DNA from: CAYLLT01 sp964591605 | Lineage (GTDB): Bacteria > Planctomycetota > Phycisphaerae > UBA1845 > PWPN01 | Reading direction: 5' to 3' | Assembly (NCBI GenBank): GCA_964591605.1 | Contig: CAZQEN010000021.1 | Location: 1 to 40,782, forward strand | Length of the DNA: 40,782 nt | Shown here: in pieces, positions 16,699 through 25,512 of the stretch | Layout of the letters: every line of letters begins with the position of its first letter | Numbering within the stretch: position 1 is the first letter of the stretch | Notes under the pieces: model-generated | What the model saw: the letters and a program-made list of their open reading frames with translations, nothing else | Database searches by the model: none | Told to the model about the DNA's origin: nothing | Made by a program: the position numbers and the translations under genes

Positions 16699-19020
16699 TC
16701 AGCGGGTCGCCGGGGTCGTGGCCGTCTGGCGAAGGGCCGGATGGTGATAGAACAGGAAGTGCGAAAGACCCTCCGCGCCGTGGCAACTGCTGCACAGATT
16801 GGGCGGCACGTAGATCCGCACCAGGGGGTTGAGGGCCCGGAGTTCCTCGACCAACTGAGCGGAAGTGAGCAGGTCGGTCAGATCCTCCCGGCCGTGAGGC
16901 AGGTGACAGGTCCGGCAGGAGATCCGGCCAGCGGGTGCCTCCTGGCCCTGGTCATCAAAGACGGGCATGTAGCCGGGCTGACCCTTCGCTACGACGTTCT
17001 GGATCAGCGCGGCCGGATGGATGGTGGGCGTCATGAGCGTCGCCCCGCCCGCGGGCGAGTGGCAGCCCAGGCATTCCGCCATGTCACGCGGATAGTTCGC
17101 GGCCAGCGGCGCCCGCCACATGCCGGTGCCGGCCATTCCCGGCTGCGCGTGCGTCGAGTGGCACGGGCCGCAGGTCGTGTGGCGGCCGAGCTCCGGCAGG
17201 TCATGCATCTGTTCGTGCATCACTTCCAGGGCATGCGGCGTCTCCGGCAGCGGCCGGGTCTGGACGTGGCAGGTGATGCACAGCGTCTCGGGCGCCTCGC
17301 GCGGAGGCAGCCGCAGCCGGCTGTTGTGCAGCCGCGGGCGGTGCGGGTTGTGACACGTCGCACAGGCGACGAAACCGTCGGGCGACCGGTTCCCCTGGCC
17401 GTCGAAGAGCGGCAGCGTGACCTGCTGACTGCGGGCGGCGGCGGTCAGCGGGCCGGTCGGATGCCGCAGCTCGCCGGCCATCGTGTTTTCCCCGAGTCCG
17501 CCGGGTCGATGACAGTTGACGCAGAGTTCGTTGGCACTGCGTGGAGCATCCGGCGTCGCGACCCAGAGCGCGGGCCCTTTCGCGTTGTGGACGCCGTGGC
17601 AGAAGCTGCACGTGCCGGTCTGCTGCGTCGTCCAGCCGCGGCCGTTCTTCCAGTCGTCGTGGCCCGTGAAGTCGTGCGGGGCGCCGGCCATTTCCGCCTT
17701 GTCGACGTGGCACGTCGAGCAGAGCGTTGCGTTCTCCTCCCGCAGGAAGTGAGCGTGGCCGGTCTCGTGCGGGTTGTGGCAGGTCAGGCAGGCGATCGTC
17801 CCGGGTGCACTCTCGCCGGGGCCTGAGAACAGCTTGAGCGGCAGGTTTTCGGGCAGTTTCATGTCCCGCACCTGAATCGGGTGGCTGATCGGCTGCCCGG
17901 TCTTCTTCTCCGCGCACTGGCCCTGGCGATGGCAGGCCAGGCACAGGCCCGCAGGGTCAGCCGGGGCGGGCGCGGGTTCCCGTTTGACATGATGGACGCC
18001 GTGGCACGACCCGCACGGACCGCTGGTCTGGGCCGATTCTCTCAGCAGGTTGACCGCCTCGGGCGCGCTTTTGCGCAGGTCGTGATCGCTCCCCGCGATC
18101 CGGTCGTAGCCGGGATGACAGCGGATGCACAGGGCGCTGTTCTCGAGCGTATCGGCGAGGATGTGGTTCGGCGATTTCGCCTTGTGCATGCTGTGGCAGG
18201 AGAGGCAGATGAGCGTGTCGCCGCCTCCGCTGTGCGTTTTCATGCTGCGGATCGCCTCGCGCTGGGCGTCGGTTTCGAGCCTGGGATTCTGCGGATGAGG
18301 GTAGGTCTTTCGATCGGGGCCGAACAGGGCCGGATTGATCTGCTGGTGGCAGGCGAGGCAGAGCTGACGATTGCTGGCCGGCATCACGAGGAGGTGGTCC
18401 TCTTTCTGCCCGTGCGGCGTGTGGCAACTCCGGCAGTTGAGCTGTTTGTGGTCCGTTCCGGCCCTCGCCCCCGCGGCGGCGAGCACCTCGGGCAGCGGCA
18501 GCTCCATCGGCCCGATCGGATGCGTGCCGTGCTGCGGATCGCGGGCGTAATCGGTGTGGCACGACATGCAGAGCTGGCCCTTGTCGTTCGGCATGCGCAG
18601 GAAGAAGGTCGTGGCGATCGTTTCGGGGCCGGTGCCGGCGTGCGCGGTGTGGCAGGTCCGGCAGGCGATCTTTCCGTCGAGCAGCGGAAGCGCCTCGGGG
18701 ACGCGCATCGCGGAGGGCGGCGTGATGCCGGTCTTGTGCCCGTGTTCCAGCCAGACGTGGCGGCGGTCGTCATCCACCGCGCCGTCGTGGCAGCCCAGGC
18801 AGCTTTCCGAGGACGAGACGTACGAGTCGGACGGCCGGTCGATGAGCAGAACCGCCCCCGGCCGGCGGTACGATTCCACCCATGAGAGGTGACAGGTGGC
18901 GCAATCGCGGGCCCCGCTCGCCTGGGCGGCGGGGGCAACCTGCCCCCGGGCGCTCCCGGCGACCCAGAGCATCAGCGAGATGATCAGCATCGCTGCTCGC
19001 CGCGGCCGCGAAGGTATCAT
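16699..19020 (-). CDS. 20-heme periplasmic c-type cytochrome
   Basis: 773 residues with a signal peptide (MIPSRPRRAAMLIISLMLWVAGSARG). I count 20 CxxCH motifs from CATCH to CSSCH. The order ESCLGCHDGAV...CRTCHTAHAG...CMSCH is the usual doubled-CxxCH arrangement with distal His in CHxxH contexts. Its C-terminus (PGYMPVFDD...CRTCHLPHGREDL...PPNLCSSCHGAEGL) mirrors that of the 27-heme protein, which ends 49 bases away on the other strand. This indicates duplication or a common docking module. The ATG overlaps the stop of the upstream NHL protein (ATGA), and GGAGG lies seven bases before it, giving translational coupling. It is the last gene of the minus-strand array. Confidence 0.92.
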   Translation of the reverse strand: MIPSRPRRAAMLIISLMLWVAGSARGQVAPAAQASGARDCATCHLSWVESYRRPGAVLLIDRPSDSYVSSSESCLGCHDGAVDDDRRHVWLEHGHKTGITPPSAMRVPEALPLLDGKIACRTCHTAHAGTGPETIATTFFLRMPNDKGQLCMSCHTDYARDPQHGTHPIGPMELPLPEVLAAAGARAGTDHKQLNCRSCHTPHGQKEDHLLVMPASNRQLCLACHQQINPALFGPDRKTYPHPQNPRLETDAQREAIRSMKTHSGGGDTLICLSCHSMHKAKSPNHILADTLENSALCIRCHPGYDRIAGSDHDLRKSAPEAVNLLRESAQTSGPCGSCHGVHHVKREPAPAPADPAGLCLACHRQGQCAEKKTGQPISHPIQVRDMKLPENLPLKLFSGPGESAPGTIACLTCHNPHETGHAHFLREENATLCSTCHVDKAEMAGAPHDFTGHDDWKNGRGWTTQQTGTCSFCHGVHNAKGPALWVATPDAPRSANELCVNCHRPGGLGENTMAGELRHPTGPLTAAARSQQVTLPLFDGQGNRSPDGFVACATCHNPHRPRLHNSRLRLPPREAPETLCITCHVQTRPLPETPHALEVMHEQMHDLPELGRHTTCGPCHSTHAQPGMAGTGMWRAPLAANYPRDMAECLGCHSPAGGATLMTPTIHPAALIQNVVAKGQPGYMPVFDDQGQEAPAGRISCRTCHLPHGREDLTDLLTSAQLVEELRALNPLVRIYVPPNLCSSCHGAEGLSHFLFYHHPALRQTATTPATR

Positions 19021-20051
19021 GGCGGGCCCTCCGGCCTGGTCGCCGGCATCGAGCCGGTCCACTCGGGAGGAAGGGTGACGACGGCGACCCGGTCGGCCGT
19101 CAATTCCACGACGTACAGGCGCCCCTTGTGGTCGAAGGCCATGCCCATGGGATGTTGAAAACGCAGCAACTGACCCTCGCCGTCGGTCAGGACACCCAGC
19201 GTCTCGCCGCGCGGGCTGAACACCTGGATGACGTGGAGTGAGGAATCGCTGATGAAAACCTGCCCGCGGGGCGAAACCGCAATGCCCTTGGGGCGATAGA
19301 ACTGACCCAGTTCGACGCCCCAGCGCCCGATCTGGCCGGCCCAGCGATCCTCGCCCGAGAGCCGCTGGGCCCGGGCGCCGATTGCCTCGGTCACGTACGC
19401 ATACCCGTCGCCGTCGAGGGCGATCATGAACGGCCAGCGGAACTTGCCCAGCGCCTCGCCGAATCCGCCGACAAACTGGATCTGCCCGCTGTTGTTGTCG
19501 CGGATCGCGAGCCGGTGGTTGTCATTGTCGACGATATATGACCGCTTGGCGTCGCGGGTGACGACAACGTCGGTCGCGTCGAAGGCATGCTCGGGCGTCG
19601 GGGGCAGTTCGATGGCCTTGACGAGTTTGTCCGGCGGCGAGGCCACGATGACACGGTGATTCCCGGTGTCAGCGATCCAGAGGCGATCGTCCGCATCCAC
19701 GGACAGACCCACCGGCCGGCCGAGTGTCTGGTCGCCCAGCCGGGTGAGCGCCCGACTGAACCGCCCATCGGCATCGAAGCACGCGACGCGGTCGTTCGCG
19801 CCGTCGGCCACGAAGGCGTTGCCCCTGGAATCGACGGCTACGTCGGTCGGCATGTGCATCGGGACATCGGCGGGGGCGGTCAGCGTCGCGACGACCGCCG
19901 CCTTGATCTGGCGGTCAGCGGGGATCGCGGAGGCGGCGGGTGAGGGGGTGGACGCAAGCATCAAGAACAGGAAAACGAGACGTGAGACGTGAGATGTGAG
20001 CCGCGAAAGCCGTCGGCTACCTCCTTCAACGTCTAACGTCTCACGTCTCAC
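19017..20051 (-). CDS. Exported NHL-repeat beta-propeller protein (copy C)
   Basis: 344 residues from the GTG at 20051. A repeat-derived basic stretch (RRETLDVEGG...RLTSHVSRL) precedes a hydrophobic core LVFLFLMLAS and a cleavage site near PAASA. Six propeller blades follow, with NHL signatures such as MPTDVAVDSRGNAFVADGANDRVACFD, RPVGLSVDADDRLWIADTGNHRVIV and RPKGIAVSPRGQVFISDSSLHVIQVF. Such propellers mediate protein-protein contacts and commonly accompany multiheme cytochromes in metal-reducing bacteria. The start is uncertain: GTG 20051 has GGAAGG eight bases upstream, and an ATG at 20153 with GAGGT would add 34 Arg-rich residues. Its stop overlaps the ATG of the 20-heme cytochrome. Confidence 0.8.
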   Translation of the reverse strand: MRRETLDVEGGSRRLSRLTSHVSRLVFLFLMLASTPSPAASAIPADRQIKAAVVATLTAPADVPMHMPTDVAVDSRGNAFVADGANDRVACFDADGRFSRALTRLGDQTLGRPVGLSVDADDRLWIADTGNHRVIVASPPDKLVKAIELPPTPEHAFDATDVVVTRDAKRSYIVDNDNHRLAIRDNNSGQIQFVGGFGEALGKFRWPFMIALDGDGYAYVTEAIGARAQRLSGEDRWAGQIGRWGVELGQFYRPKGIAVSPRGQVFISDSSLHVIQVFSPRGETLGVLTDGEGQLLRFQHPMGMAFDHKGRLYVVELTADRVAVVTLPPEWTGSMPATRPEGPP

Positions 20052-20055
20052 GTCT
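19977..20055. repeat. ACGTCTC heptamer repeats in inverted arms
   Basis: Arm 1 (19977-20000) is GAGACGTGAGACGTGAGATG plus TGAG. Arm 2 (20029-20055) is ACGTCTA-ACGTCTC-ACGTCTC-ACGTCT. The arms pair at 21 of 23 positions around a 28-base loop, so RNA from either strand could form a long hairpin. The tract covers the start region and signal-peptide n-region of the NHL protein, and on the minus strand an AAGGAGG lies in the loop. Confidence 0.75.
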
Positions 20056-20247
20056 GACCTTCCGGCGGCTGCCCATGCTCTGCGGGCGAATGCGATGGAC
20101 CGCCCCGGCCGCACCAGACGCGGGCGGCGACCGGCCCGGGACCCGCCCGCCATGTTGCGGACCTCAGACGCCGGGCTGAGGGCGGAACACGACAGACTCT
20201 GCGGGTGGCCCGGGCAGCGTACCCGCTGTCCGCGGCCGGGTGCCCAC

Positions 20248-20267
20248 GGGCAATGAGTACATTGCCC
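20248..20267 (-). terminator. Perfect 8-bp hairpin in the intergenic gap
   Basis: GGGCAATG-AGTA-CATTGCCC is a perfect stem, about 40 bases past the stop of the 3-heme gene on the minus strand and ahead of the NHL gene. No T-tract follows, so attenuation or mRNA processing is as likely as termination. Confidence 0.3.
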
Positions 20268-20304
20268 ATGCCACCCACTCCGGAGGATTCGCAGTGTCAG
20301 ACCA

Positions 20305-21423
20305 CTAACGGCGTTCATTCGTCTCCTCGCTCGGACGTGTCGCGGGCGGCGCGGTCCGGGATGGCCCCTGCAGGAGCGGTGAGAAATACGAGAACGGTCG
20401 TCCCTCGCGGATGTGCTGGATCATCCGCGCCACTTCCGTGTTGCGGAGGGCGGATGCCCGTTGCGGCGAGTATCCAAGCTGCTCGAAATCGAACCGCGGG
20501 GGCTCGCCGCCGTGACAGGTCATGCACGCATCAGGTTTGGCCAGGACGTTTTCGTGAATCCGCTTGTTCACGGCATCGCGCTGCGGGCTGCTCGGCGCGG
20601 TCGCGTTGTATTCGCGGGTCAGCGCGGCCGACTGACTCTGGCGCCGTGCCCACTCCTCGGCGACGGCCGCCGGAGCGATGCGGGCGCCGTATTCGCCGCG
20701 GACCCGGCTCGGCAGGACGGCCTGCAGGTCGCCGATCGCCTTCCGCCAGACCGGGCTCCCCGGTTCGGTGGTCTCCAGGTGAATCAGCATCTCGTGGAGC
20801 GGCGGATCCACGCCGACCGCCGTCTCCGCCTCCCGCAGCAGGGCGATGATCTGCGGCGTGATGTCGGCGGCCTTGGTCTGGACCGGCTGCGATACGCCCT
20901 CGAGCAGCACCATGAGCCGCAGCAGGGCGGGCGGCTTTTGCACGGCGCCGGTGCGATTATCCAGCCAGGCCGCTCGGGCGGGCGGGGTCACGCCCGGATC
21001 GTGGCACGACGAGCAGTCCAGAAACGTCGTGTGAAAGTTCGCAAAGGCACGCACCTCTTTGCGCTTGGTGTGCGGCATGAGCGTGTGACAGCCGCCCGTG
21101 GCACAGCCGGCCCCCGCAGCGAAGGCGAACGGCTGCGGGTCGCGGTGATAGTGGGCGAGGTCGTCGCCGGGTCCTTCGGCGCCTGCGGACCCCCGGGCTT
21201 GCCGCCGATCGGGCGGGGCCGGGGCCGCCAGCGGATCGAGAAACTTGTCCGGCACGGCAATCGGACGGAAGACGTACCGGGCCAGATACGAGATGGCCGT
21301 GTAGCCGGTCCAGAGCACGACGAGCAGGATCAACAGGGCGTAGAGCCGCACGATGATCCGGCCGGCCGCGCGGAGCGCCCGGCGGGGCAGGGGGAGTCGG
21401 GCGGTGGGGGCGGGCTCAGCCAT
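20305..21423 (-). CDS. Membrane-anchored 3-heme c-type cytochrome
   Basis: 372 residues. A basic N-terminus (PLPRRALRAAGR) precedes one uncleaved-looking transmembrane helix (IIVRLYALLILLVVLWTGYTA, about 23-43), giving an inner-membrane anchor with the rest in the periplasm. Heme motifs are CATGGCH (CX4CH), CSSCH and CMTCH. The two canonical sites flank about 170 residues without heme that I do not recognise. The layout is NapC/NrfH-like only in being membrane-anchored; the sequence differs. The start overlaps the end of the CbcL-like gene by eight bases, so this protein is probably a partner of that quinol oxidase, passing electrons outward. A longer start with 17 more residues is possible but lacks a good ribosome site. 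Confidence 0.82.
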   Translation of the reverse strand: MAEPAPTARLPLPRRALRAAGRIIVRLYALLILLVVLWTGYTAISYLARYVFRPIAVPDKFLDPLAAPAPPDRRQARGSAGAEGPGDDLAHYHRDPQPFAFAAGAGCATGGCHTLMPHTKRKEVRAFANFHTTFLDCSSCHDPGVTPPARAAWLDNRTGAVQKPPALLRLMVLLEGVSQPVQTKAADITPQIIALLREAETAVGVDPPLHEMLIHLETTEPGSPVWRKAIGDLQAVLPSRVRGEYGARIAPAAVAEEWARRQSQSAALTREYNATAPSSPQRDAVNKRIHENVLAKPDACMTCHGGEPPRFDFEQLGYSPQRASALRNTEVARMIQHIREGRPFSYFSPLLQGPSRTAPPATRPSEETNERR

Positions 21424-23338
21424 GATTGCCACCTCCGGTCGCCTGAACGCCGGCGGTCCTGGCCGCCTCGTCAACCATCCCGGCGTGCGCCTCGGCCAGC
21501 TCCTCGGCCGGCGTGTCGCCGCTGAACATGGCCGGCGAGAGCGGGAACACCACCGGTGAGAAGATCACCCCGATCATGTGAATGATGCCCACGTGCAGCA
21601 GTGCCAGAAACGCTTCGAAGCCGTGAATGAGCAGGGCCACCGTGAGCACGCGTCCGGTCAGGTAGGTCGTGGTCCACGCGTTTGCCCAGAGCAGCACGCC
21701 GGTCACGCCCAGCAGCGCGCTGCCCCAGAAAACGCCGAAGTACTCGAACTTCTCCTTGAGACTGAACCGGCCCAGCGGCGGCCGCTCCTTTTTGATGAAC
21801 AGCAGATAGCCGAGCTGACCGAACAGCATCCGCAGATCCTGCGGGTTCGTGACCATCGGCAGATCCAGGATGATCCGGAGCCAGCTCTTCCTGGTGGTAC
21901 GCTTCTGACGGATCGCGTGGGCGAAGATGTACATGAAGTGGTAGAAGAAACCGGCCATGAGGATCACGCCCGCGAATCGGTGGACGTTGCGGGCCCGCGA
22001 GATCCCGCCGAACAGGTCGATGAGCCAGCCTGCCCACGGCCGTTCCGCGAACTTGATCGGAAAGCCGGTCAGGCACAGCACGGTGAAGCACAGGGCGAGG
22101 ATCCAGTGCTGGACGCGCTGGTGCACGGTGAACCGGGTGAGCGCCTCGCGGCCTTTGTGCGTCTCCATGAGCTGCCCGGCCAGCTTTTCGCGCATGTGCT
22201 GCTGCGGATCGTGCCGCCCGACGACGATCTGCAGCATCTCGAGGGCCTGCAGCACGACCGAAGGCCCGAAGGTGCACAGGATCAGCAGAACGAACAGGGC
22301 GGCGATGAAGTATTCGATGCCCTCGCCGGCCGAGATGTCCAGGTGCACGGCCGCCGTCGTCACCGCATGGCCGGCCGTCGGGTGGCACGCAGAACTGCGG
22401 CAGGTGTCGGGCAGCCGGGACTGGCTCGTCGAGGCCAGCGGGTCGGAATGCTCCTTCATCAGGTGCACGTTCTCAAGCTCGCCCACGTGGCAATCGAGGC
22501 AGCCGGCCGTCTCCCGGNNNNNNNNNNGGTACCCGAGGGTGCCGGAGAGACAGCCCTCGATGGACTGCACTTCATCGCCGGTTTCCACCAGTTTGGCGTG
22601 GAAGCTCGCCAGGTAGCTGGCGATGGTGTCGGGAAGGCGGTAGGCGGCGCGAACCTTCGCATTGCTGTGGCAGCGCGAACAGAGCCGAGCCAGGTCCGCG
22701 TTCGTGCGGGCCGGCTGGCCGCGGGCGTGCACGTGCCAGAACATGAACTGCGTGCCCATCGGTACGGGCAGCGCTTCGCCGTGGCACACATTGCACCGGG
22801 CCACCGGCGCCTGGTCGGCGGCGATGGTCTCGTCGCTGCGGCGGAAGGTCGGCTCATTGTGGCACAGCAGGCACGCAGACTGCTCCGTGCGCAGCGGCCC
22901 CCCGAGCAGGGCGTTGCTCTTGTCCAGCAGCTCGCGCGGATGAGCCGACTGCTCGAGCATGGCGGCGACACGCTCGTGCGAAAACTCGACTTCCTGTCGG
23001 GTGGGATCCGAGAGGTGACAGGTGGTGGTGCAGTTCACCGCGGATACGGGTTTATGAGGGATGACGTAGACCTCGTCCCGGGGATGGCAGTCGGTGCAGC
23101 GCAGGCGGGCGTGCGGACCCAGGCCGCGGTCGTAGTAGTCGGCATCGATGTGGTAGAGGTGGACTTTTCCATCCTCCTCGACCCGCCCCAGTCCACGGTA
23201 GCGATGACAGCTCAGGCAGTTCTCCGGGTCCGCCGCGGGAGCACGGGAGGCCGTGAGAAGGATGACGCAGGAGGTCAGCGCTGCGAGGGTAGCGACGTCT
23301 GACAAGTGATGATGCACGTCTCGCCTCGTAAGCCTCAC
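21416..23338 (-). CDS. CbcL-like fusion: multiheme cytochrome c + b-type quinol oxidase
   Basis: 640 residues including four unresolved ones. A signal segment (ATLAALTSCVILLTASRAPAAD) is followed by a periplasmic domain with CLSCH, CTDCH, CTTTCH (CX3CH), CLLCH, CNVCH, CSRCH, CLDCH and CRSSACH (CX4CH). From about residue 330 there is a b-type cytochrome with several helices and candidate heme-ligand histidines (HQRVQHW, NVHRFAGV, FYHFMYIF, LLHVGIIHMIG). This c+b architecture is that of Geobacter CbcL, an inner-membrane quinol-to-multiheme cytochrome oxidoreductase used in low-potential metal respiration. It starts at GTG 23338, ten bases after the previous stop, with GAGGTGA close upstream. 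Ten Ns (22518-22527) interrupt the gene; the frame continues across them. A ninth heme may be hidden there, since CLSG precedes the gap. Confidence 0.88.
   Translation of the reverse strand: MRLTRRDVHHHLSDVATLAALTSCVILLTASRAPAADPENCLSCHRYRGLGRVEEDGKVHLYHIDADYYDRGLGPHARLRCTDCHPRDEVYVIPHKPVSAVNCTTTCHLSDPTRQEVEFSHERVAAMLEQSAHPRELLDKSNALLGGPLRTEQSACLLCHNEPTFRRSDETIAADQAPVARCNVCHGEALPVPMGTQFMFWHVHARGQPARTNADLARLCSRCHSNAKVRAAYRLPDTIASYLASFHAKLVETGDEVQSIEGCLSGTLGYXXXXRETAGCLDCHVGELENVHLMKEHSDPLASTSQSRLPDTCRSSACHPTAGHAVTTAAVHLDISAGEGIEYFIAALFVLLILCTFGPSVVLQALEMLQIVVGRHDPQQHMREKLAGQLMETHKGREALTRFTVHQRVQHWILALCFTVLCLTGFPIKFAERPWAGWLIDLFGGISRARNVHRFAGVILMAGFFYHFMYIFAHAIRQKRTTRKSWLRIILDLPMVTNPQDLRMLFGQLGYLLFIKKERPPLGRFSLKEKFEYFGVFWGSALLGVTGVLLWANAWTTTYLTGRVLTVALLIHGFEAFLALLHVGIIHMIGVIFSPVVFPLSPAMFSGDTPAEELAEAHAGMVDEAARTAGVQATGGGNHG
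22518..22527. other. Assembly gap of 10 N
   Basis: Ten Ns lie inside the heme domain of the CbcL-like gene. The reading frame is open on both sides and continuous if the gap is truly 10 bases (or differs by a multiple of three). The true length is unknown. Confidence 0.95.
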
Positions 23339-23347
23339 ATGTCACCT

Positions 23348-24322
23348 CTATTTACCGTGACACTCGCCGCACAGGCTGGATCCGAGCCGCACGGTCGCGG
23401 CGGTGCCTTTCTGCTCCCTGACGGGGATCGCCCCGATGCTCAGCAGGGAGCCGGCGGGGAACACCCCCGCCTGGTGCGGGTTGTGACACGTCGAGCAGAC
23501 GACCATGTTGTCGGGCCCCAGCGGCAGGCGGGTGACCGGCGGGCCGGCCGTGCGCGCCGGCTGACCCTCGTCCGAGACGGCCGGCAGTCCGCCCGCCGCC
23601 CGCGCCCGCGACACCAGGTGCGCGACCATCCAGTCGGGAGCTTCGCGGCCGATGTGTCCGGGCTCGAAATAATCCACATGCTGCGTGTGACACCCGATGC
23701 ACAGCATGAGTCCGCCGCCCTTGAGGGCGGGTTGGCCGGTGCGTCGTGTGAACTCCTCCGGCTTGAATGCCCGCACGTGACAGAACCGGCACCCGTCTTC
23801 CTGAATCCTCCCGTCGGGGCCCAGTTGGCGGTGCGGGTTGTAGCGTGTCTCCTGGGTATTGGAGGTGTGACATTTGGAGCAGAACACCAGCAGGCCCTGT
23901 GGAGGTCCGCCGCGAAGAAAGTCGCCGCGCTGCATCGGCGCCGCGCCTTTCGTGTGGCCGGCGGTGGGCGTCAGATCGTGGCAGGTCAGGCAGCTCATGC
24001 GGCCCTCGGGCGCGGGCCAGCCCTCGGGCAGGGCGGCCGTCGCCGTGGGAATGGGGCGACCCACCGGGTGCTTCTCAGCGGGGGCCAAGCGGCCGTCATG
24101 GCAGCGCAGGCAGTTGCGATCCACCTGCGACGCGGGGATCGGCAGCGCTTCGCTGCCGCGCATCTCGTGGCATTGCCGGCATTCGGTGAGCGTCCAGTGC
24201 GGGTTGGGCACGGCGCTGGCCGGTCGCGTCGCCGCCGTGCGCCGGGCCGGACGCGTGGCGGGCGCAGGCTGAGCCCGCAGCGGTGACGCGCTGCACAGCA
24301 AGAGGGCCGCGGCGGCCAGCAT
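23348..24322 (-). CDS. 8-heme periplasmic c-type cytochrome
   Basis: 324 residues with a signal peptide (MLAAAALLLCSASPLRAQ). Eight CxxCH motifs are CRQCH, CLRCH, CLTCH, CSKCH, CRFCH, CIGCH, CSTCH and CGECH, the last two residues from the C-terminus. The Pro/Ala/Thr-rich stretch after the signal looks like a flexible linker. No catalytic motif is seen, so it is read as an electron carrier. It lies between an NHL lipoprotein (seven bases upstream) and the CbcL-like quinol oxidase (ten bases downstream), so it is a good candidate for the periplasmic acceptor of that oxidase. The ATG at 24322 is chosen because it directly begins a signal peptide. Confidence 0.88.
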   Translation of the reverse strand: MLAAAALLLCSASPLRAQPAPATRPARRTAATRPASAVPNPHWTLTECRQCHEMRGSEALPIPASQVDRNCLRCHDGRLAPAEKHPVGRPIPTATAALPEGWPAPEGRMSCLTCHDLTPTAGHTKGAAPMQRGDFLRGGPPQGLLVFCSKCHTSNTQETRYNPHRQLGPDGRIQEDGCRFCHVRAFKPEEFTRRTGQPALKGGGLMLCIGCHTQHVDYFEPGHIGREAPDWMVAHLVSRARAAGGLPAVSDEGQPARTAGPPVTRLPLGPDNMVVCSTCHNPHQAGVFPAGSLLSIGAIPVREQKGTAATVRLGSSLCGECHGK

Positions 24323-24329
24323 GATGCAT

Positions 24330-25484
24330 CTACCTGGCAGCAGCTTGCGACCCCCGTTCTGCGTTGAATGTGCCCACGAGCAGCAGCGGCATGACCCCCA
24401 TCGCATCCGACACGACGATCAGCTCGTCGGGCGGCCTCCAGCCCTTCTCCGTGATGCGGGCGGCGGGCGGGGCGTCAGGAGAGAGCTTCGCCATGCTCGA
24501 GGCCAGCGTGAAGCCTCGCCACGATGAGGTCTCGTGGACCTCCGTCACGAAGGCACCGTCACTCTGGAACACCAGAAGCGACTGCCGGGCCGCGTCGGTC
24601 ACGAGCACGAGCCCGGCGGTGCAGCAGACGCTCTTGGGCCGCACGAACTGGCCCGCACCGCGCCCCGGCCGGCCGATCGGCGGCAGCCACTCGCCGCCGG
24701 CACTGCGACGCAGCACGCGCTGCTGGAGCGAGTCCACGATGTGGAGCGTGCCGTCGGCGCTGAAATCGAGGCCGGTTGGCGCGGCGATCCGCGGATAGGC
24801 GGGCGGCGGCCGCAGCGGATCGAGCCAGCCGCTCTGCCCCAGGTCATATCGATCGACCCGGCGATGACCTGCGTCAGCGATGTACAGGACGCCGTCGTGC
24901 ACACGCACCGCCGTAGGCCGGCTCCGGCGCAGCGGCGGCGGAGAGGCGCCGGGAGGGCCGGACGGCTGCGTCGATGCCGCGTCGTCGGGGCCGACCAGCT
25001 CACGTTCGAAACGTCCGTCGAGGCCGTACACCACGACCGAACGATTCGTCGTATCGGCGACGAATACCCGCTGGCCGTCGGTGCAGATGTCCACGGGGCA
25101 GCGCGGCGTGTGGTGCCGGTCGGGCCACGAGGTGCTCTGCCCGGTGGCCATGTCGATTGCGACGACGTCGGGCCGGCCCTGATCGCACACCAGGAGAGTC
25201 TGGCCGAGCTGCGCCGCCCCCTGCGGATTGCGGACGGGCAGCTTGCCGTAGTCGTTGGGGCCAAAGAGGATCAGGTCGAGAACCGGCGTGGCATCGAAGT
25301 GCGGGAGCAGATCGGCCAGGCCGCCGTAGATCATCACCCGCGTCGACGCGGGCGGCTCGGGAAAGGCGAGCGGCTTCGACCAGAGAGAAGACTGCTGCGT
25401 GGCGGCAGCGCAGCCAGCGAAAAGAAGCAGCGAGAAAGTGAGAAGGTGAGAAAGTGAGAAAGCCAGAAGGTGCGGCGGTCTCAA
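24330..25484 (-). CDS. NHL-repeat beta-propeller lipoprotein (copy B)
   Basis: About 384 residues if translation starts at TTG 25484, which gives MRPPHLLAFSLSHLLTFSLLLFAGC, a lipoprotein signal with lipobox F-A-G-C. Propeller blades follow, for example CPVDICTDGQRVFVADTTNRSVVVYGLDGRF, RPTAVRVHDGVLYIADAGHRRVDRYD, APTGLDFSADGTLHIVDSLQQRVLRR and RPKSVCCTAGLVLVTDAARQSLLVFQ. It should be membrane-anchored in the periplasm or at the outer membrane. Strikingly, the signal's hydrophobic core is encoded by the TTTCTCAC repeat tract. A GTG at 25529 or an upstream ATG are alternative starts; no clear ribosome site decides. The 8-heme gene follows after seven bases. Confidence 0.75.
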   Translation of the reverse strand: MRPPHLLAFSLSHLLTFSLLLFAGCAAATQQSSLWSKPLAFPEPPASTRVMIYGGLADLLPHFDATPVLDLILFGPNDYGKLPVRNPQGAAQLGQTLLVCDQGRPDVVAIDMATGQSTSWPDRHHTPRCPVDICTDGQRVFVADTTNRSVVVYGLDGRFERELVGPDDAASTQPSGPPGASPPPLRRSRPTAVRVHDGVLYIADAGHRRVDRYDLGQSGWLDPLRPPPAYPRIAAPTGLDFSADGTLHIVDSLQQRVLRRSAGGEWLPPIGRPGRGAGQFVRPKSVCCTAGLVLVTDAARQSLLVFQSDGAFVTEVHETSSWRGFTLASSMAKLSPDAPPAARITEKGWRPPDELIVVSDAMGVMPLLLVGTFNAERGSQAAAR

Positions 25485-25512
25485 GAGGCGACAGTGAGAA
25501 AACGAGAAAGTG
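25432..25512 (-). repeat. TTTCTCAC octamer repeats inside a signal-peptide region
   Basis: Read on the minus strand, 25462-25432 is a near-tandem run of CTTTCTCAC/CTTCTCAC, with a second patch at 25512-25494. In the NHL lipoprotein frame this codes for LLAFSLSHLLTFS, the hydrophobic core of the signal. It is in inverted orientation to the array at 25772-25887. Confidence 0.75.

Noticed and set aside
13794..19020. Nitrite reductase, hydroxylamine oxidoreductase or octaheme catalytic cytochromes
   Set aside because: No CxxCK motif, no HAO-type cross-link context and far too many regularly paired CxxCH motifs. An electron-wire role fits better.
20154..20318. Long N-terminal extension of the NHL protein from ATG 20318
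   Set aside because: Its ribosome-like GAGGAG is part of the preceding gene's coding end, and the added residues are Arg/Pro/Cys-rich without signal character.
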